64,000 bases of DNA, taken from Virgibacillus doumboii. GTDB taxonomy: Bacteria; Bacillota; Bacilli; Bacillales; Amphibacillaceae. The notes under the pieces were generated by a model. The model saw nothing but the letters and a program-made list of their open reading frames with translations, was not told the origin of the DNA and made no database searches. Of this stretch, positions 26,632-41,720 are shown piece by piece. Positions within the stretch are counted from its first letter, which is position 1. Each line of letters begins with the position of its first letter. The DNA lies in contig NZ_CADCWQ010000001.1 of assembly GCF_902806455.1 (NCBI RefSeq), positions 372,001-436,000 of the forward strand, in the 5' to 3' direction. The position numbers were made by a program, and so were the translations under genes.

Positions 26632-28821
26632 ATGCGTTATTTCCTGGCTATACTCATACTATTACTCACAATTACCATCTTGCCAACAGCAATATCCGCC
26701 ACTCCATCCGTTGCGAATCCCGCAGCTAATGATAAAAAAGCATCCATCATCATCGAAGTGGAAGGTGACCCGGCTGAACATAAAAAGCATCTTGAAGCAT
26801 ATTACCCGTACGTTGATGTGGTTGCTGTATATAACACGCTTTTTAATGGGCTCGCGCTCCAGGCTGCTCCTGAAAGACTGGAAAAAATGGAGTCGCTTGA
26901 ATTTATCAAAGCTGTCCATCCCGTTACCACATATAAAACTCAACTCGAACCTGCGCTGAAGACAAGCAAAAATTCAGTCATTCCGGCTGCGCTTAACAAT
27001 ACTACATATACCGGAAAAGGGGTACAGGTTGCTGTTATCGATACAGGAATTGACTACAACCATCCGGACCTCATTGAAAGTTACGTCGCCGGCTTCGATT
27101 TGGTTGATCTTGATGATGATCCGATGGAAACGACCAAAACACAAGGTATTCCAACCATGCACGGGACACATGTGGCTGGAATAATTGCTGCTGACGGCAA
27201 GCTGAAAGGCGTTGCTCCGGATGCGGATATTTATGCGTATCGTGCGCTCGGTCCCGGTGGAACGGGTACGTCTGTCCAGGTGGTTGCCGCATTGGAGCAG
27301 GCGGTGGACGATGGTGCGGATATCATTAATCTTTCGCTCGGTAATACGGTGAACGGACCGGATTTTCCGACAAGTGTTGCTGTTAACCGTGCCGTCGAGC
27401 TAGGTGTGGCAGTTGTCATCGCGAATGGCAACAATGGTCCGGGGAAATGGACGGTTGGTTCACCGGCAACGGCAACAAATGCCCTTTCCGTCGGTGCATC
27501 AGCAAATCCGCAAACAATTCCCTTTCTGTATCATTCACTGGAGGATAAAAAAATCCCGCTTGCATTAATGGCAGGTTCAGAGCCGTGGGACTTTACACGG
27601 GATCAGCAAGTTGTCCCGATCGGCAGTGAAAATGTTCGTGGGAAAATTGCACTAATGAAGCGGGGTAAAACTCCCTTTTACGAGAAAGCCAAACGGGCAC
27701 AGGATGCCGGGGCAGAGGCAGTTCTTATTTATAACAATAAGCCGGGTAATTTTCAGGGTTCCATTGCCAATGGAAAAGAGCCAATCACGATACCTGTTGC
27801 CGGTATATCAAAACAATCTGGCGGGTGGCTGGTCCAAAACGCTCAAAACAATACCATCTATATGGAAACAAAGCATCAAAAGACTAAACAAACAATTGCC
27901 GATTTCAGCTCGCGTGGTCCTGTCACAGTCAACTGGGATTTGAAACCGGAAGTTACCGCACCGGGCGCGAATATTTTGAGTACTGTTCCGGCCGGTTATC
28001 AGGAGCTTCAGGGAACAAGCATGGCCGCTCCGCACGTCACCGGGGCAATGGCGTTGCTCAAAGAGGCGCATCCAGATTGGACAATCGGGCAGCTTACCGG
28101 TGCATTAAAAACGACCGCTGCCCGAGTAAATAACCAACAAGGAAAGCCATTTGCTCCAATCGTCCAGGGAATGGGTGAAATTCAGCCAAAAAAAGCAATC
28201 CAAACGCCAACAATCATCCAAAACCCATTACTGTCATACGGCAAAATAACTGATTACCGGGAAACGAAAACAATCGAATTAAAAGTTAAAAATACTTCCA
28301 CCGAAGCCCAAACATACCGCTTCGATATCCCGAAAAAACAAAAGGGGCTTGGCTGGAACCTGCCAATGGAATTTACCATTCCAAAGGGTGAAACAAAAAA
28401 AGTCCCTATCGAACTGAGCGTAAACAGTACACTATTAAAGAAAGGAATTCATCAGGGCTGGCTGGCTTTGACTCAGGATAATAAGCGGTACCATCTGCCA
28501 TATTTGTTTGTTAATGAGTCTGCCAACTATCCAAAAGCGATGGGATTTGAATTTTCCTTAAAGCCTTTTTCCAATGACAATTATGTCTATCATCTCTATT
28601 TGACTGATCCAGCAGAACGTGTTGAAGTCAGACTTTATAACCCTGACACACTTATGTATGAACGGACATTTTTAAAAACGGAGGATGTCCAGGTGGGCAT
28701 GAATGAAGGTTATTTTAAAAAGTCGGAACTTGGCGAACCGGGTAAATATATGGCAATAATTACTGTTTATCTGGAAAATGATACGATTGAAAGCTACCAG
28801 ACCGAGGTTTATATTCCTTAA
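26632..28821 (+). CDS. Secreted S8 subtilisin-like serine protease (Vpr-like)
   Basis: The 729-residue exported protease has a signal peptide (about 1-23, cut near ISA), an I9-type inhibitory propeptide (about 35-105) and a subtilase domain with catalytic D137 (VAVIDTGID), H177 (MHGTHVAG) and S463 (GTSMAAPHV). A PA insert lies between His and Ser (about 300-400). The architecture is that of B. subtilis Vpr, an extracellular protease that can process lantibiotic or signal peptides, but this protein is shorter at the C-terminus. RBS AAAAAGGGGA precedes ATG 26632. It stands alone between wecB and the atp operon. No clear terminator is seen. Confidence 0.9.
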   Translation: MRYFLAILILLLTITILPTAISATPSVANPAANDKKASIIIEVEGDPAEHKKHLEAYYPYVDVVAVYNTLFNGLALQAAPERLEKMESLEFIKAVHPVTTYKTQLEPALKTSKNSVIPAALNNTTYTGKGVQVAVIDTGIDYNHPDLIESYVAGFDLVDLDDDPMETTKTQGIPTMHGTHVAGIIAADGKLKGVAPDADIYAYRALGPGGTGTSVQVVAALEQAVDDGADIINLSLGNTVNGPDFPTSVAVNRAVELGVAVVIANGNNGPGKWTVGSPATATNALSVGASANPQTIPFLYHSLEDKKIPLALMAGSEPWDFTRDQQVVPIGSENVRGKIALMKRGKTPFYEKAKRAQDAGAEAVLIYNNKPGNFQGSIANGKEPITIPVAGISKQSGGWLVQNAQNNTIYMETKHQKTKQTIADFSSRGPVTVNWDLKPEVTAPGANILSTVPAGYQELQGTSMAAPHVTGAMALLKEAHPDWTIGQLTGALKTTAARVNNQQGKPFAPIVQGMGEIQPKKAIQTPTIIQNPLLSYGKITDYRETKTIELKVKNTSTEAQTYRFDIPKKQKGLGWNLPMEFTIPKGETKKVPIELSVNSTLLKKGIHQGWLALTQDNKRYHLPYLFVNESANYPKAMGFEFSLKPFSNDNYVYHLYLTDPAERVEVRLYNPDTLMYERTFLKTEDVQVGMNEGYFKKSELGEPGKYMAIITVYLENDTIESYQTEVYIP

Positions 28822-29003
28822 ATAATTTGTCAAATTTCCGTTCACAGAATCGTCATTAAATAAGGAGGTAATTTCATTTATAATACAATATAGAAACACC
28901 TCAATTTCAATATGTCAGCAATCCGATAAAACTACCGAAAATGCTTTCTGAAATCTGTGTAAAATTGCCAGCAGATGGAATTGTATTTTAACTCGCGTAC
29001 TAA

Positions 29004-29032
29004 TTGACAATGGGGTATGGCTAATGTAAACT
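29004..29032 (+). promoter_or_regulatory. Likely atp operon promoter
   Basis: TTGACA (29004-29009), a 17-bp spacer and TAAACT (29027-29032) give a perfect -35 and a fair -10. The gap 28822-29228 holds no other recognisable gene. The untranslated leader would be about 190 nt, and a second TATAAT near 29071 lacks a good -35. Confidence 0.5.
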
Positions 29033-29228
29033 TGCTTAGTGTGGAATGATAAGGTTTTCAGTATATACTGATATAATTATGTTCTTTAGTAGAAAACTCC
29101 TTATTTATATCAAAATTATTTTACACCAGCAGTGATTTTCCTCACTTCCATTTTTGGCAAAGAATTGGTTTGCCATGAGGACATATCCGACAGATCAAAG
29201 CTCTTTTCCACTGAAGGAGCTGCTATTT

Positions 29229-29274
29229 ATGAAAGAACCTAATATGCTCAAAATTACAGGGGAAGAGTCAAATC

Positions 29275-29288
<14 letters not shown>
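29229..29288 (+). CDS. Possible 19-codon leader peptide overlapping atpI
   Basis: A short frame (MKEPNMLKITGEESNHVEL) starts at ATG 29229 behind a good Shine-Dalgarno (GAAGGAG, spacing about 10). It stops at 29288, overlapping the first codons of atpI (ATG 29275) in another frame. atpI has only a modest ribosome-binding site within this frame, so translational coupling is plausible. No homolog is recognised. Confidence 0.35.
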
Positions 29289-30388
<1,100 letters not shown>

Positions 30389-30437
30389 TTATTTTCATCG
30401 GGAATTAACCTGTTAAAACAGGATTTCAATTTAGTAA

Positions 30438-30686
<249 letters not shown>

Positions 30687-30798
30687 AAAACTCGAAAAAG
30701 TGGCGGAGAATAACTTCGCCGTTGTTTATGCGGAAAAAGACGTACAAGTCACAAAATAGTTTTAAAACCCATTTATAAATGTGAAAGGAGTGAATTCT

Positions 30799-31314
30799 GT
30801 GCAAGCATTCACTATATATGCTTCAATCGGCGGACTCAACGTTGGAGATATGCTGGTCCAACTGATAACTTTCATCATTTTACTTGTTTTGCTGCGTAAA
30901 TTTGCATGGGGCCCATTAATGGGAATGATGCAAAAACGTGAAGAATATGTTGCCAGTGAAATTGAAGCAGCTGAGAAAAGCCGTGAAGAAGCTGAACGTG
31001 CCTCACAGGAAGCCACAGCTCAATTAAAACAGACAAAACAAGATGCACAAAAGATTATAGAAGATGCAAAGAATGCTGGCGTGAAGCAGCAGGAGGAAAT
31101 TATCAAATCTGCGCGTAACGAAGCAGAACGCATTAAAGAATCAGCACAAGATGAGATTCAAAACGAAAAAGAAAAAGCAATCCAGGCACTGCAGGATAAA
31201 GTGGCATCATTATCCGTGCTGATTGCAAGCAAAGTTATTGAAAAAGAAATCAGTGAACAGGATCAGGAAAAACTGATCGACGAATATATTAAAGAGGTAG
31301 GAGAAGAGCGATGA
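30799..31314 (+). CDS. atpF: F0F1 ATP synthase subunit b
   Basis: The 171-residue peripheral-stalk subunit has one N-terminal membrane helix ([19 protein letters not shown]) and a long charged coiled coil. I start at GTG 30799 ([12 protein letters not shown]), eight bases after AAAGGAG; GTG 30781 lies before that site. Its last four bases overlap the start of atpH (ATGA). Confidence 0.94.
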   Translation: MQAFTIYASIGGLNVGDMLVQLITFIILLVLLRKFAWGPLMGMMQKREEYVASEIEAAEKSREEAERASQEATAQLKQTKQDAQKIIEDAKNAGVKQQEEIIKSARNEAERIKESAQDEIQNEKEKAIQALQDKVASLSVLIASKVIEKEISEQDQEKLIDEYIKEVGEER

Positions 31315-31853
31315 GTGCAGAAGTAGTAGCTAAACGTTATGCAGATGCTCTTTTCCAGCTTGGAAATGAACAGGGAAAAACGGAACAGCTCGCTGAAGAA
31401 TTCCGCGTTCTGGCAGAAGTTTTTAAGAATGACGATAAATTGATTACATTCCTGAAGCATCCTCGTGTTAATAATGAGAAAAAGAAACAGTTGATTAACG
31501 AAGCATTCAAAAGCTTCTCAAATGATGTTGTAAACACATTGAAAATTCTCTTGGATCGTCATCGCATTGATAGCGTTCCATCCATTATTGACCATTTTAT
31601 CTACTTAATAAATGATGCGAAAGGAATTGCAGAAGCAACCGTATATTCTGTTCGCCAGCTTTCCGACAATGAAATTGAAAAGCTCGAGAAAACATTTGCA
31701 AAGCGTTTGAACAAACAATCGATCAAGCTTGAAAATGTTGTCGACCCATCCGTGATTGGTGGCGTTAAACTGCGGGTTGGTAACACAATTTTTGATGGAA
31801 CTGTTCAAGGAAAACTGCAACGAATCGAACGGAATATCGTAACTGCAAACTAA
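31311..31853 (+). CDS. atpH: F0F1 ATP synthase subunit delta
   Basis: The 180-residue subunit links the b stalk to F1. It starts [14 protein letters not shown] and ends with [20 protein letters not shown], both family hallmarks. It overlaps atpF by four bases, showing translational coupling. Confidence 0.96.
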   Translation: MSAEVVAKRYADALFQLGNEQGKTEQLAEEFRVLAEVFKNDDKLITFLKHPRVNNEKKKQLINEAFKSFSNDVVNTLKILLDRHRIDSVPSIIDHFIYLINDAKGIAEATVYSVRQLSDNEIEKLEKTFAKRLNKQSIKLENVVDPSVIGGVKLRVGNTIFDGTVQGKLQRIERNIVTAN

Positions 31854-31868
31854 TGAAGATAGGGGTGA

Positions 31869-33383
<1,515 letters not shown>

Positions 33384-33439
33384 ATAATCAGATTTAAACA
33401 GAGTTCTTAAAGGTATATTGGTTGGAACGATTCCGACCT

Positions 33440-33463
33440 CCGACTTCTTACCTCCGACCTCTG
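33440..33463. repeat. 24-bp dispersed repeat, copy 1 (atpA-atpG gap)
   Basis: CCGACTTCTTACCTCCGACC plus CTCTG-type end at 33440-33463 matches 40715-40738 at 21 of 24 positions. It lies inside the atp operon between atpA and atpG. Too short to classify. Confidence 0.5.
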
Positions 33464-33480
33464 TTACGAAAGGGTGGTGA

Positions 33481-35793
<2,313 letters not shown>

Positions 35794-35809
35794 TAACGAG
35801 GACATAATA

Positions 35810-36300
<491 letters not shown>

Positions 36301-36315
36301 TATATAATGAATGAA

Positions 36316-36341
36316 AGCGCCCTGGTTTTGTTGTGGGCGCT
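36316..36341 (+). terminator. Hairpin after atpC
   Basis: AGCGCCC (36316-36322) and GGGCGCT (36335-36341) pair perfectly, but only scattered T residues follow. A weak terminator or 3' stabiliser. Confidence 0.5.
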
Positions 36342-36415
36342 GGTTCTTGCTGAAAAATCTCTTGTAACGGTATGTTATGAGGGGTTTTTTTGTATGGACA
36401 TGCCTGGCGACGTGG

Positions 36416-36690
36416 ATATCGGCAGAAGAGGGAAAACATCGGCAGAAGAAGGAAAATATCGGCAGAAGAGGGAAAACATCGGCAGAAGAAGGAAAATATC
36501 GGCAGAAGAGGGAAAACATCGGCAGAAGAAGGAAAATATCGGCAGAAGAGGGAAAATATCGGCAGAAGAAGGAAAATATCAGCAGAAGAGGGGAAACATC
36601 GACAGAAGAGGGAAAATATCGGCAAAAGAGCAAAAACATCGGCAAAAGAGCAAAAACGTCCGCCCCACAGCACAAACATCAGTCCGGCCC
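36416..36690. repeat. Tandem array, about thirteen 20-bp units (ATCGGCAGAAGAGGGAAAAC family)
   Basis: Strict 20-bp units alternate between GGCAGAAGAGGGAAAACATC and GGCAGAAGAAGGAAAATATC, degenerating at the 3' end to units ending in AAAACATC. The YATCRGC start relates it to the arrays at 26367, 54519 and 55871. It fills most of the atpC-ywzB gap and, having a 20-bp period, leaves all three frames open on both strands. The resulting Arg/Lys/Glu-rich and Phe/Ser-rich frames are artefacts. Confidence 0.92.
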
Positions 36691-36923
36691 CAAAATCATC
36701 CCACTCCACAACAATTATTTTGTCGATATTGCCCGGGAAATGAAAATAATGACCGACATCAAGCAAAGGTGAATCGACATCAACGGTACTTATATTTACA
36801 CTAGTGTACGCCAGCCCCTCATAGCTCGAAACTATTGACAACAGCCCGCTTACATGGCAAAGTAACAATTAGCGTTTAAGTAAAAACGGTCGCGAAAAAA
36901 TCACAAAGCAAGGTGTGGAAAAC

Positions 36924-37157
36924 ATGACTTCATCAATTGGAATTACAGCACTAATAAGTATGATATCGCATTTAATCTTTATTTATATTACGTGGAGAGT
37001 CGTTACAACCGTAAATTTCGATCCGTTAATTAGAAAAGGCCGGGAAACGGAAGCACGCATATTGATTATGTTCATCACAATTGCAATTGGAACCGGCGTC
37101 AGCAGATTTTTTCTCGAGTTCCTGCAATGGTCACAGGATCTGATGTTTCTTTTCTAA
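36924..37157 (+). CDS. ywzB: DUF1146 small membrane protein (YwzB)
   Basis: The 77-residue protein has two hydrophobic segments and the family sequence ALISMISHLIFIYITWRVV, with AIGTGVSRFFLEFLQW near the end. It matches B. subtilis YwzB between atpC and ywmB. Function unknown. ATG 36924 is nine bases after AAGGTG; GTG 36915 is possible. Confidence 0.85.
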   Translation: MTSSIGITALISMISHLIFIYITWRVVTTVNFDPLIRKGRETEARILIMFITIAIGTGVSRFFLEFLQWSQDLMFLF

Positions 37158-37244
37158 GCATCAGGAACGCACAGCCTGCAATCCTATAAATCTATCATAA
37201 AAATCATGTCGATAAATTAATAGATTTTTACCGTATGATACACG

Positions 37245-37292
37245 ATCTCCCTGTTCATACTATTTATATAGTTGAGCAAGGGGGATTTTTTT
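37245..37292 (+). promoter_or_regulatory. Terminator-like hairpin masking the ywmB Shine-Dalgarno
   Basis: A roughly 17-bp stem with two single-base bulges runs from ATCTCCCT (37245) to AAGGGGGAT (37286), closed by ACTAT/ATAGT, and is followed by seven T residues that end at the ywmB ATG. The descending arm AGGGGGA is also the only ribosome-binding site of ywmB. Confidence 0.6.
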
Positions 37293-38012
37293 ATGAGAAG
37301 AATTGTACTAATACTTATAATTATTATATTGACTGCAACCAGCACGGCGGCTGGCATAACCAAGAATGAAGAGATGACAGACCTGGCTGCAATGGTAACA
37401 GAACACAATCTGGCTATCGACGGATGGCAGGTGACCATCAAAGAACAGATGACTGCAGAAAAAGTTAAGCAGCTGATGGATATTCTCCGGGAAAAAAATA
37501 GTCATTTGGTCTCTAGCACAGAAGATGAAAATACTATAAAATATTCTTTTAGTTACGCTCATAAAACGAATGATATGAGCGAAAACTATAATGTTGTCAT
37601 TCCGAAGAACAAGGCGTATGATGCACAATTTATTGCCGTGATGAAAGGTAATTCCTGGAACGATTCCATTGAAAAAACGTATTTTACCAGGCTCAATTCA
37701 ATAAAAAGTGCGTTTTTTGGTGAAAATTCTACAAAATTCGCTTGTCTAACAACAACATTAAGTGATAAAATTAAAAGTGTTTATTTTTTTAATAGAGTAA
37801 AAGAATTATTGAACTTGAAAAATATACGATCGCAAAATGATACATTGAAACAATCTATGATTAAAGAGATAAAATACGGGTATACACCCATGTGGAATCA
37901 AAAATTGAAAATCGGGGATAAGCCCATGAATTTCCAAATGGCAATTAAAAAAAGCCAAAGCGGGAATACAAAACTGACGATAGGAACACCTATCCTGATT
38001 ACTGAATATTAA
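37293..38012 (+). CDS. ywmB: YwmB family secreted protein (TATA-box-binding-like fold)
   Basis: The 239-residue protein has an N-terminal signal or anchor segment (about 1-22) followed by a soluble domain with YSFSYAHKT and NVVIPKN, as in the YwmB/DUF1779 family. These are extracytoplasmic proteins of unknown role, always near murAA and spoIID in bacilli. ATG 37293 is chosen; a TTG seven codons upstream lies inside the leader hairpin. Confidence 0.82.
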   Translation: MRRIVLILIIIILTATSTAAGITKNEEMTDLAAMVTEHNLAIDGWQVTIKEQMTAEKVKQLMDILREKNSHLVSSTEDENTIKYSFSYAHKTNDMSENYNVVIPKNKAYDAQFIAVMKGNSWNDSIEKTYFTRLNSIKSAFFGENSTKFACLTTTLSDKIKSVYFFNRVKELLNLKNIRSQNDTLKQSMIKEIKYGYTPMWNQKLKIGDKPMNFQMAIKKSQSGNTKLTIGTPILITEY

Positions 38013-38046
38013 TATAGTGAAATTGGATTATAAGGAGATTTGAAAT

Positions 38047-39378
38047 ATGGAAAAAATCATCGTACGAGGCGGGAACCAGCTTAATGGTACTGTCAAAGTG
38101 GAAGGTGCCAAAAATGCAGTGCTGCCGGTTATCACTGCAAGCATTCTCGCAAGCGAAGGTGAAAGTGTCATTACCGACGTTCCTGTCCTTGCTGATGTGT
38201 ATACAATCAATGAAGTACTACGAAATATGAATGCAGAAGTAAATTTTGAAAATAATACCGTAACAGTTGATGCATCAATGCCAATAAAAACAGAAGCTCC
38301 TTTTGAATATGTGCGTAAAATGCGCGCATCTGTACTTGTGTTGGGACCGCTTTTGGCTCGCTATGGGCATGCAAAAGTCGCCATGCCGGGCGGATGTGCT
38401 ATTGGATCGCGCCCAATCGATTTACATTTAAAAGGTTTCGAAGCGATGGGCGCACGTGTACACGTTGGCAACGGATTTGTGGAAGCAGAAGTAGATGGGC
38501 GTCTCCAGGGTGCCAAGATCTATTTGGATATGCCGAGTGTGGGTGCAACAGAAAATATCATGATGGCTGCTGCACTCGCTGAAGGCAAAACCATTATTGA
38601 AAACTGTGCAAAAGAGCCTGAAATTGTTGATTTAGCTAATTTCCTTAATAAAATGGGAGCAAAAGTAGTCGGTGCCGGAACCGAAACAATCCGCATTGAA
38701 GGTGTCGAAAAGCTTCAAGGCACAGACCATACGATTATTCCGGACCGTGTGGAAACCGGAACATTCATGGTAGCAGCCGCAATAACCGGAGGAAATATTC
38801 TGCTTGAAAATGCAGTGAGCGAACATTTACGCTCCGTTATTTCCAAACTGGAAGAAATGGGCGTCACCTTTATTGAAGAAAACAACGGCATTCGTGTGAT
38901 TGGACCTGATAAATTACAGGCCACCGACATTAAAACCCTCCCACATCCAGGGTTTCCGACCGATATGCAATCACAAATGATGTCATTAATGCTTTGCGCA
39001 TATGGCACAAGTGTTATAACAGAAACGGTATTCGAAAACCGCTTTATGCATGTCGAAGAATTCCGCCGGATGAATGCCAAAATGAAAATCGAGGGTCGCA
39101 GTGTAATCATTGAAGGCCCAACAGACTTGCAGGGAGCTGAAGTCGCTGCAACTGATTTGCGCGCAGCTGCCGCACTTATCCTCGCAGGACTGCGGGCAGA
39201 AGGATTCACCCGTGTAACTGATTTAAAACATCTTGACCGCGGATATGTAGACTTTGCCGGCAAATTAGCTGCATTAGGTGCCGACATCGAACGCGTCGAT
39301 GAAAACGGCGATCCCGTAAATCCATTCGCACAGGAAGTCGCCCTCGAGGACGACAGCATCATCGCCGAACTTTCCTGA
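38047..39378 (+). CDS. murA: UDP-N-acetylglucosamine 1-carboxyvinyltransferase (MurAA paralog)
   Basis: The 443-residue second MurA has K22 in EGAKNA and catalytic C117 in [13 protein letters not shown]. By position after ywmB it is the main MurAA, essential for peptidoglycan synthesis in Bacillus. It is about 16 residues longer than the paralog at 8778 because of an acidic C-terminal tail. RBS AAGGAGATT precedes the ATG; a strong terminator follows. Confidence 0.96.
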   Translation: MEKIIVRGGNQLNGTVKVEGAKNAVLPVITASILASEGESVITDVPVLADVYTINEVLRNMNAEVNFENNTVTVDASMPIKTEAPFEYVRKMRASVLVLGPLLARYGHAKVAMPGGCAIGSRPIDLHLKGFEAMGARVHVGNGFVEAEVDGRLQGAKIYLDMPSVGATENIMMAAALAEGKTIIENCAKEPEIVDLANFLNKMGAKVVGAGTETIRIEGVEKLQGTDHTIIPDRVETGTFMVAAAITGGNILLENAVSEHLRSVISKLEEMGVTFIEENNGIRVIGPDKLQATDIKTLPHPGFPTDMQSQMMSLMLCAYGTSVITETVFENRFMHVEEFRRMNAKMKIEGRSVIIEGPTDLQGAEVAATDLRAAAALILAGLRAEGFTRVTDLKHLDRGYVDFAGKLAALGADIERVDENGDPVNPFAQEVALEDDSIIAELS

Positions 39379-39407
39379 CAAGTGGATTAATAGTATATGA
39401 AACATAC

Positions 39408-39437
39408 AAAACAGGTGTTCCACAGCACCTGTTTTTT
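39408..39437 (+). terminator. Terminator after murAA
   Basis: AAAACAGGTG (39408-39417) and CACCTGTTTT (39426-39435) form a perfect 10-bp stem followed by T residues. Confidence 0.9.
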
Positions 39438-39550
39438 GTTTTGGAAAAAAATACGGGTACCATATGCCGGAACACGCCCCCACAAATAGACTGCCGGCTG
39501 GTTCTTTTTTCGAAAATGAAGTGCTGGTAATAAATGATGTGATATATCCT

Positions 39551-39660
39551 GCAAAATGGTAAACGTCAAAGATGAATGCAAAAACGCTAAAGATAAACGC
39601 AAAAACGCTAAAGATAAACGCAAAAACGCTAAAGTTTAAAGCAAAATAGTCAAAGTCAAC
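39551..39660. repeat. Tandem array, about four-five 21-bp units (AAAAACGCTAAAGAT family)
   Basis: Units AAAAACGCTAAAGATAAACG repeat at 21 bp, flanked by decayed copies on both sides. Same family as 24314-24420. Located in the murAA-dppA gap; the remainder (39661-39818) shows only the dppA ribosome-binding site. Confidence 0.85.
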
Positions 39661-39818
39661 TTAAACATCCGCAATTATATCAATCTATTCCTCTCAACAA
39701 ACCCAACTAGATGGTCAGGCAAAAACCCCGACAATATCCTACTAATGTATCATTGAATTTCAGATTTCTTATGTTAGAATTGAAAGAAAATTACAAAATT
39801 CCGAAAAGGGGACACACT

Positions 39819-40646
39819 GTGAAACTTTATTTATCTGTAGACATGGAAGGCATAACAGGACTTCCGGACTATACCTATGTCGATTATAAACAACATAACT
39901 ATGAACGCGCACGGAAAATTATGACCGATGAAACGAATTACGTGATCGATGCCGCGTACAAATCCGGCTGTACGGAAATTCTAGTAAATGACAGCCATTC
40001 CAAAATGAATAATATTTTAATAGACCGGCTGCACCCTGATGCACATTTAATTACCGGTGAAGTGAAACCGCTTTCAATGATGCAGGGATTGGACGACACA
40101 TATGCGGGGGCGATGTTTGTCGGATACCATGCCCGTGCAGGCCAATTTGGCGTGATGTCGCACGCGATGATACATGCGGTAAGGAATTTTTACATAAATG
40201 ATAATCCAATCGGGGAACTCGGGTTCAACGCGTATGTTGCCGGGCATTTTGGGGTGCCAATTTTAATGGTTGCAGGCGATGATCAGGCGGCAAAAGAAGC
40301 TGAGGAGCTGATTCCTAATGTCACGACGGCAGCGGTAAAAGAAACGATTTCCCGCTCATCGGTGAAAAGTCTGACGCCGAAAAATGCAGGAGAACTTCTG
40401 ACCGAAAAAGTAACGCAGGCGCTGGAGAACCGCTACCATGTAAAACCGCTGACACCGCCTGTGACTCCGACACTTGGAATCGAGTTTAATAATCACGGTC
40501 AGGCCGAATGGGCAAACCTCATGCCGGGAACAGAATTAAGACCGGGCACAACAGTAGTGGAATTCAAGGCAAAAGATATTCTCGAAGCCTATCAGGCTAT
40601 GCTGGTGATGACCGAGCTTGCGATGAATACAACCTTTTCTTCATAG
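39819..40646 (+). CDS. dppA: D-aminopeptidase DppA (M55 family)
   Basis: The 275-residue cytoplasmic metallopeptidase starts KLYLSVDMEGITG, whose D8 and E10 are zinc ligands; further ligands lie in FVGYHA and the EFNNHGQAE region. In B. subtilis DppA forms a decamer and cleaves D-amino acids from D-Ala-D-Ala-type peptides. GTG 39819 follows AAAAGGGGA with good spacing; longer starts lack homology. It opens a dpp-ykf type cluster for uptake and recycling of murein peptides. Confidence 0.93.
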   Translation: MKLYLSVDMEGITGLPDYTYVDYKQHNYERARKIMTDETNYVIDAAYKSGCTEILVNDSHSKMNNILIDRLHPDAHLITGEVKPLSMMQGLDDTYAGAMFVGYHARAGQFGVMSHAMIHAVRNFYINDNPIGELGFNAYVAGHFGVPILMVAGDDQAAKEAEELIPNVTTAAVKETISRSSVKSLTPKNAGELLTEKVTQALENRYHVKPLTPPVTPTLGIEFNNHGQAEWANLMPGTELRPGTTVVEFKAKDILEAYQAMLVMTELAMNTTFSS

Positions 40647-40714
40647 GGTAAGAAAGTATAAATTGTGGCGATATTTAAATGCTGAAAACGGCTCATTCGC
40701 CGATTTCTACCAAA

Positions 40715-40738
40715 CCGACTTCTGGCCTCTGACCTCTG
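40715..40738. repeat. 24-bp dispersed repeat, copy 2 (upstream of dppB)
   Basis: Matches 33440-33463 at 21 of 24 positions (CCGACTTCT and CTCTG ends shared). It lies between dppA and dppB. Confidence 0.5.
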
Positions 40739-40785
40739 GAAAGACGAGGCGGATGCCGAGTTTTTCTTAAAGGAGTGGGGAAGAC

Positions 40786-41718
40786 ATGTTTCGATATATT
40801 TTAAAACGGTTCACTATTATGGCAGTGACACTATGGATCATCGTTACGCTTACCTTTATTTTGATGGTCACCTTACCAGGATCACCATTGAACGAGGAAC
40901 GTACGACAACCGAAGCCGTCCAGGAGAACCTGATGGAGCATTATAATTTGGATGAACCGATGTATGTACAATATCTGCTTTATCTTAAATCCGTCGTAAC
41001 GCTTGATTTTGGTCCGTCGATTAAGCAGCCCAATGATACGGTAAACGACCTGCTTGGCCGGGGCTTCCCGGTTTCATTTGAGCTCGGTATTTATACAATA
41101 CTCGCTGCTGTCATCTCCGGAATAATTCTTGGTGTGCTGGCAGCATTACGGCATAACGGTTTCATTGATTATTTTGCCATGAGTGTTGCCGTCCTTGGCA
41201 TATCGATACCCAACTTCGTGTTGGCGACATTATTTATTCAGTCGTTCGCGGTCTGGTTGGATATTCTACCGGCGGCAACGTGGGCGAGTCCAAAACATAT
41301 GATCATGCCGATTGTGGCACTCGCAACCGGGCCAATGGCAATCATCGCCCGTCTGACTCGGTCGACAATGCTTGAGGTGCTGACCCAGGACTATATAAAA
41401 ATGGCGCGTGCCAAAGGACTTTCTCCGTGGAAGATCGTTATTAAGCATGCGTTAAAAAATGCGTTAATGCCTGTGGTGACAATTATGGGGACATTACTCG
41501 CTGGTATTTTAACCGGAACGTTTGTAATTGAAAAAATCTTTGCCATCCCTGGAATGGGTCAATATTTTATCGAAAGCATCAACCAGCGGGACTACCCGGT
41601 CATTATGGGGACAACGGTGTTTTACAGTGCATTTCTCATTGTTACATTGTTTCTGGTCGATATCGCCTATGGAATCCTTGATCCCCGCATCAAAATTCAT
41701 AAAAAGGGAGGAGAATAA
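40786..41718 (+). CDS. dppB: Dipeptide/oligopeptide ABC transporter permease DppB
   Basis: The 310-residue permease has six predicted membrane helices; the cytoplasmic EAA loop is visible as MARAKGLSPWKIVIKHALKN near residue 208. It begins MFRYILKRFTIMAVTLWI. Pairs with DppC to form the channel. RBS AAAGGAGTGGGG. Confidence 0.94.
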   Translation: MFRYILKRFTIMAVTLWIIVTLTFILMVTLPGSPLNEERTTTEAVQENLMEHYNLDEPMYVQYLLYLKSVVTLDFGPSIKQPNDTVNDLLGRGFPVSFELGIYTILAAVISGIILGVLAALRHNGFIDYFAMSVAVLGISIPNFVLATLFIQSFAVWLDILPAATWASPKHMIMPIVALATGPMAIIARLTRSTMLEVLTQDYIKMARAKGLSPWKIVIKHALKNALMPVVTIMGTLLAGILTGTFVIEKIFAIPGMGQYFIESINQRDYPVIMGTTVFYSAFLIVTLFLVDIAYGILDPRIKIHKKGGE

Positions 41719-41720
41719 CG

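Noticed and set aside
26308..26959. Frames between wecB and the subtilase, one overlapping the protease signal region
   Set aside because: They cover the degenerate 20-bp array and run out of phase into the real subtilase gene.
36307..36868. Several long open frames on both strands (Arg/Lys/Glu-rich or Phe/Ser-rich) after atpC
   Set aside because: They are by-products of a 20-bp tandem repeat that leaves all frames open; no conserved protein features and no ribosome-binding sites.
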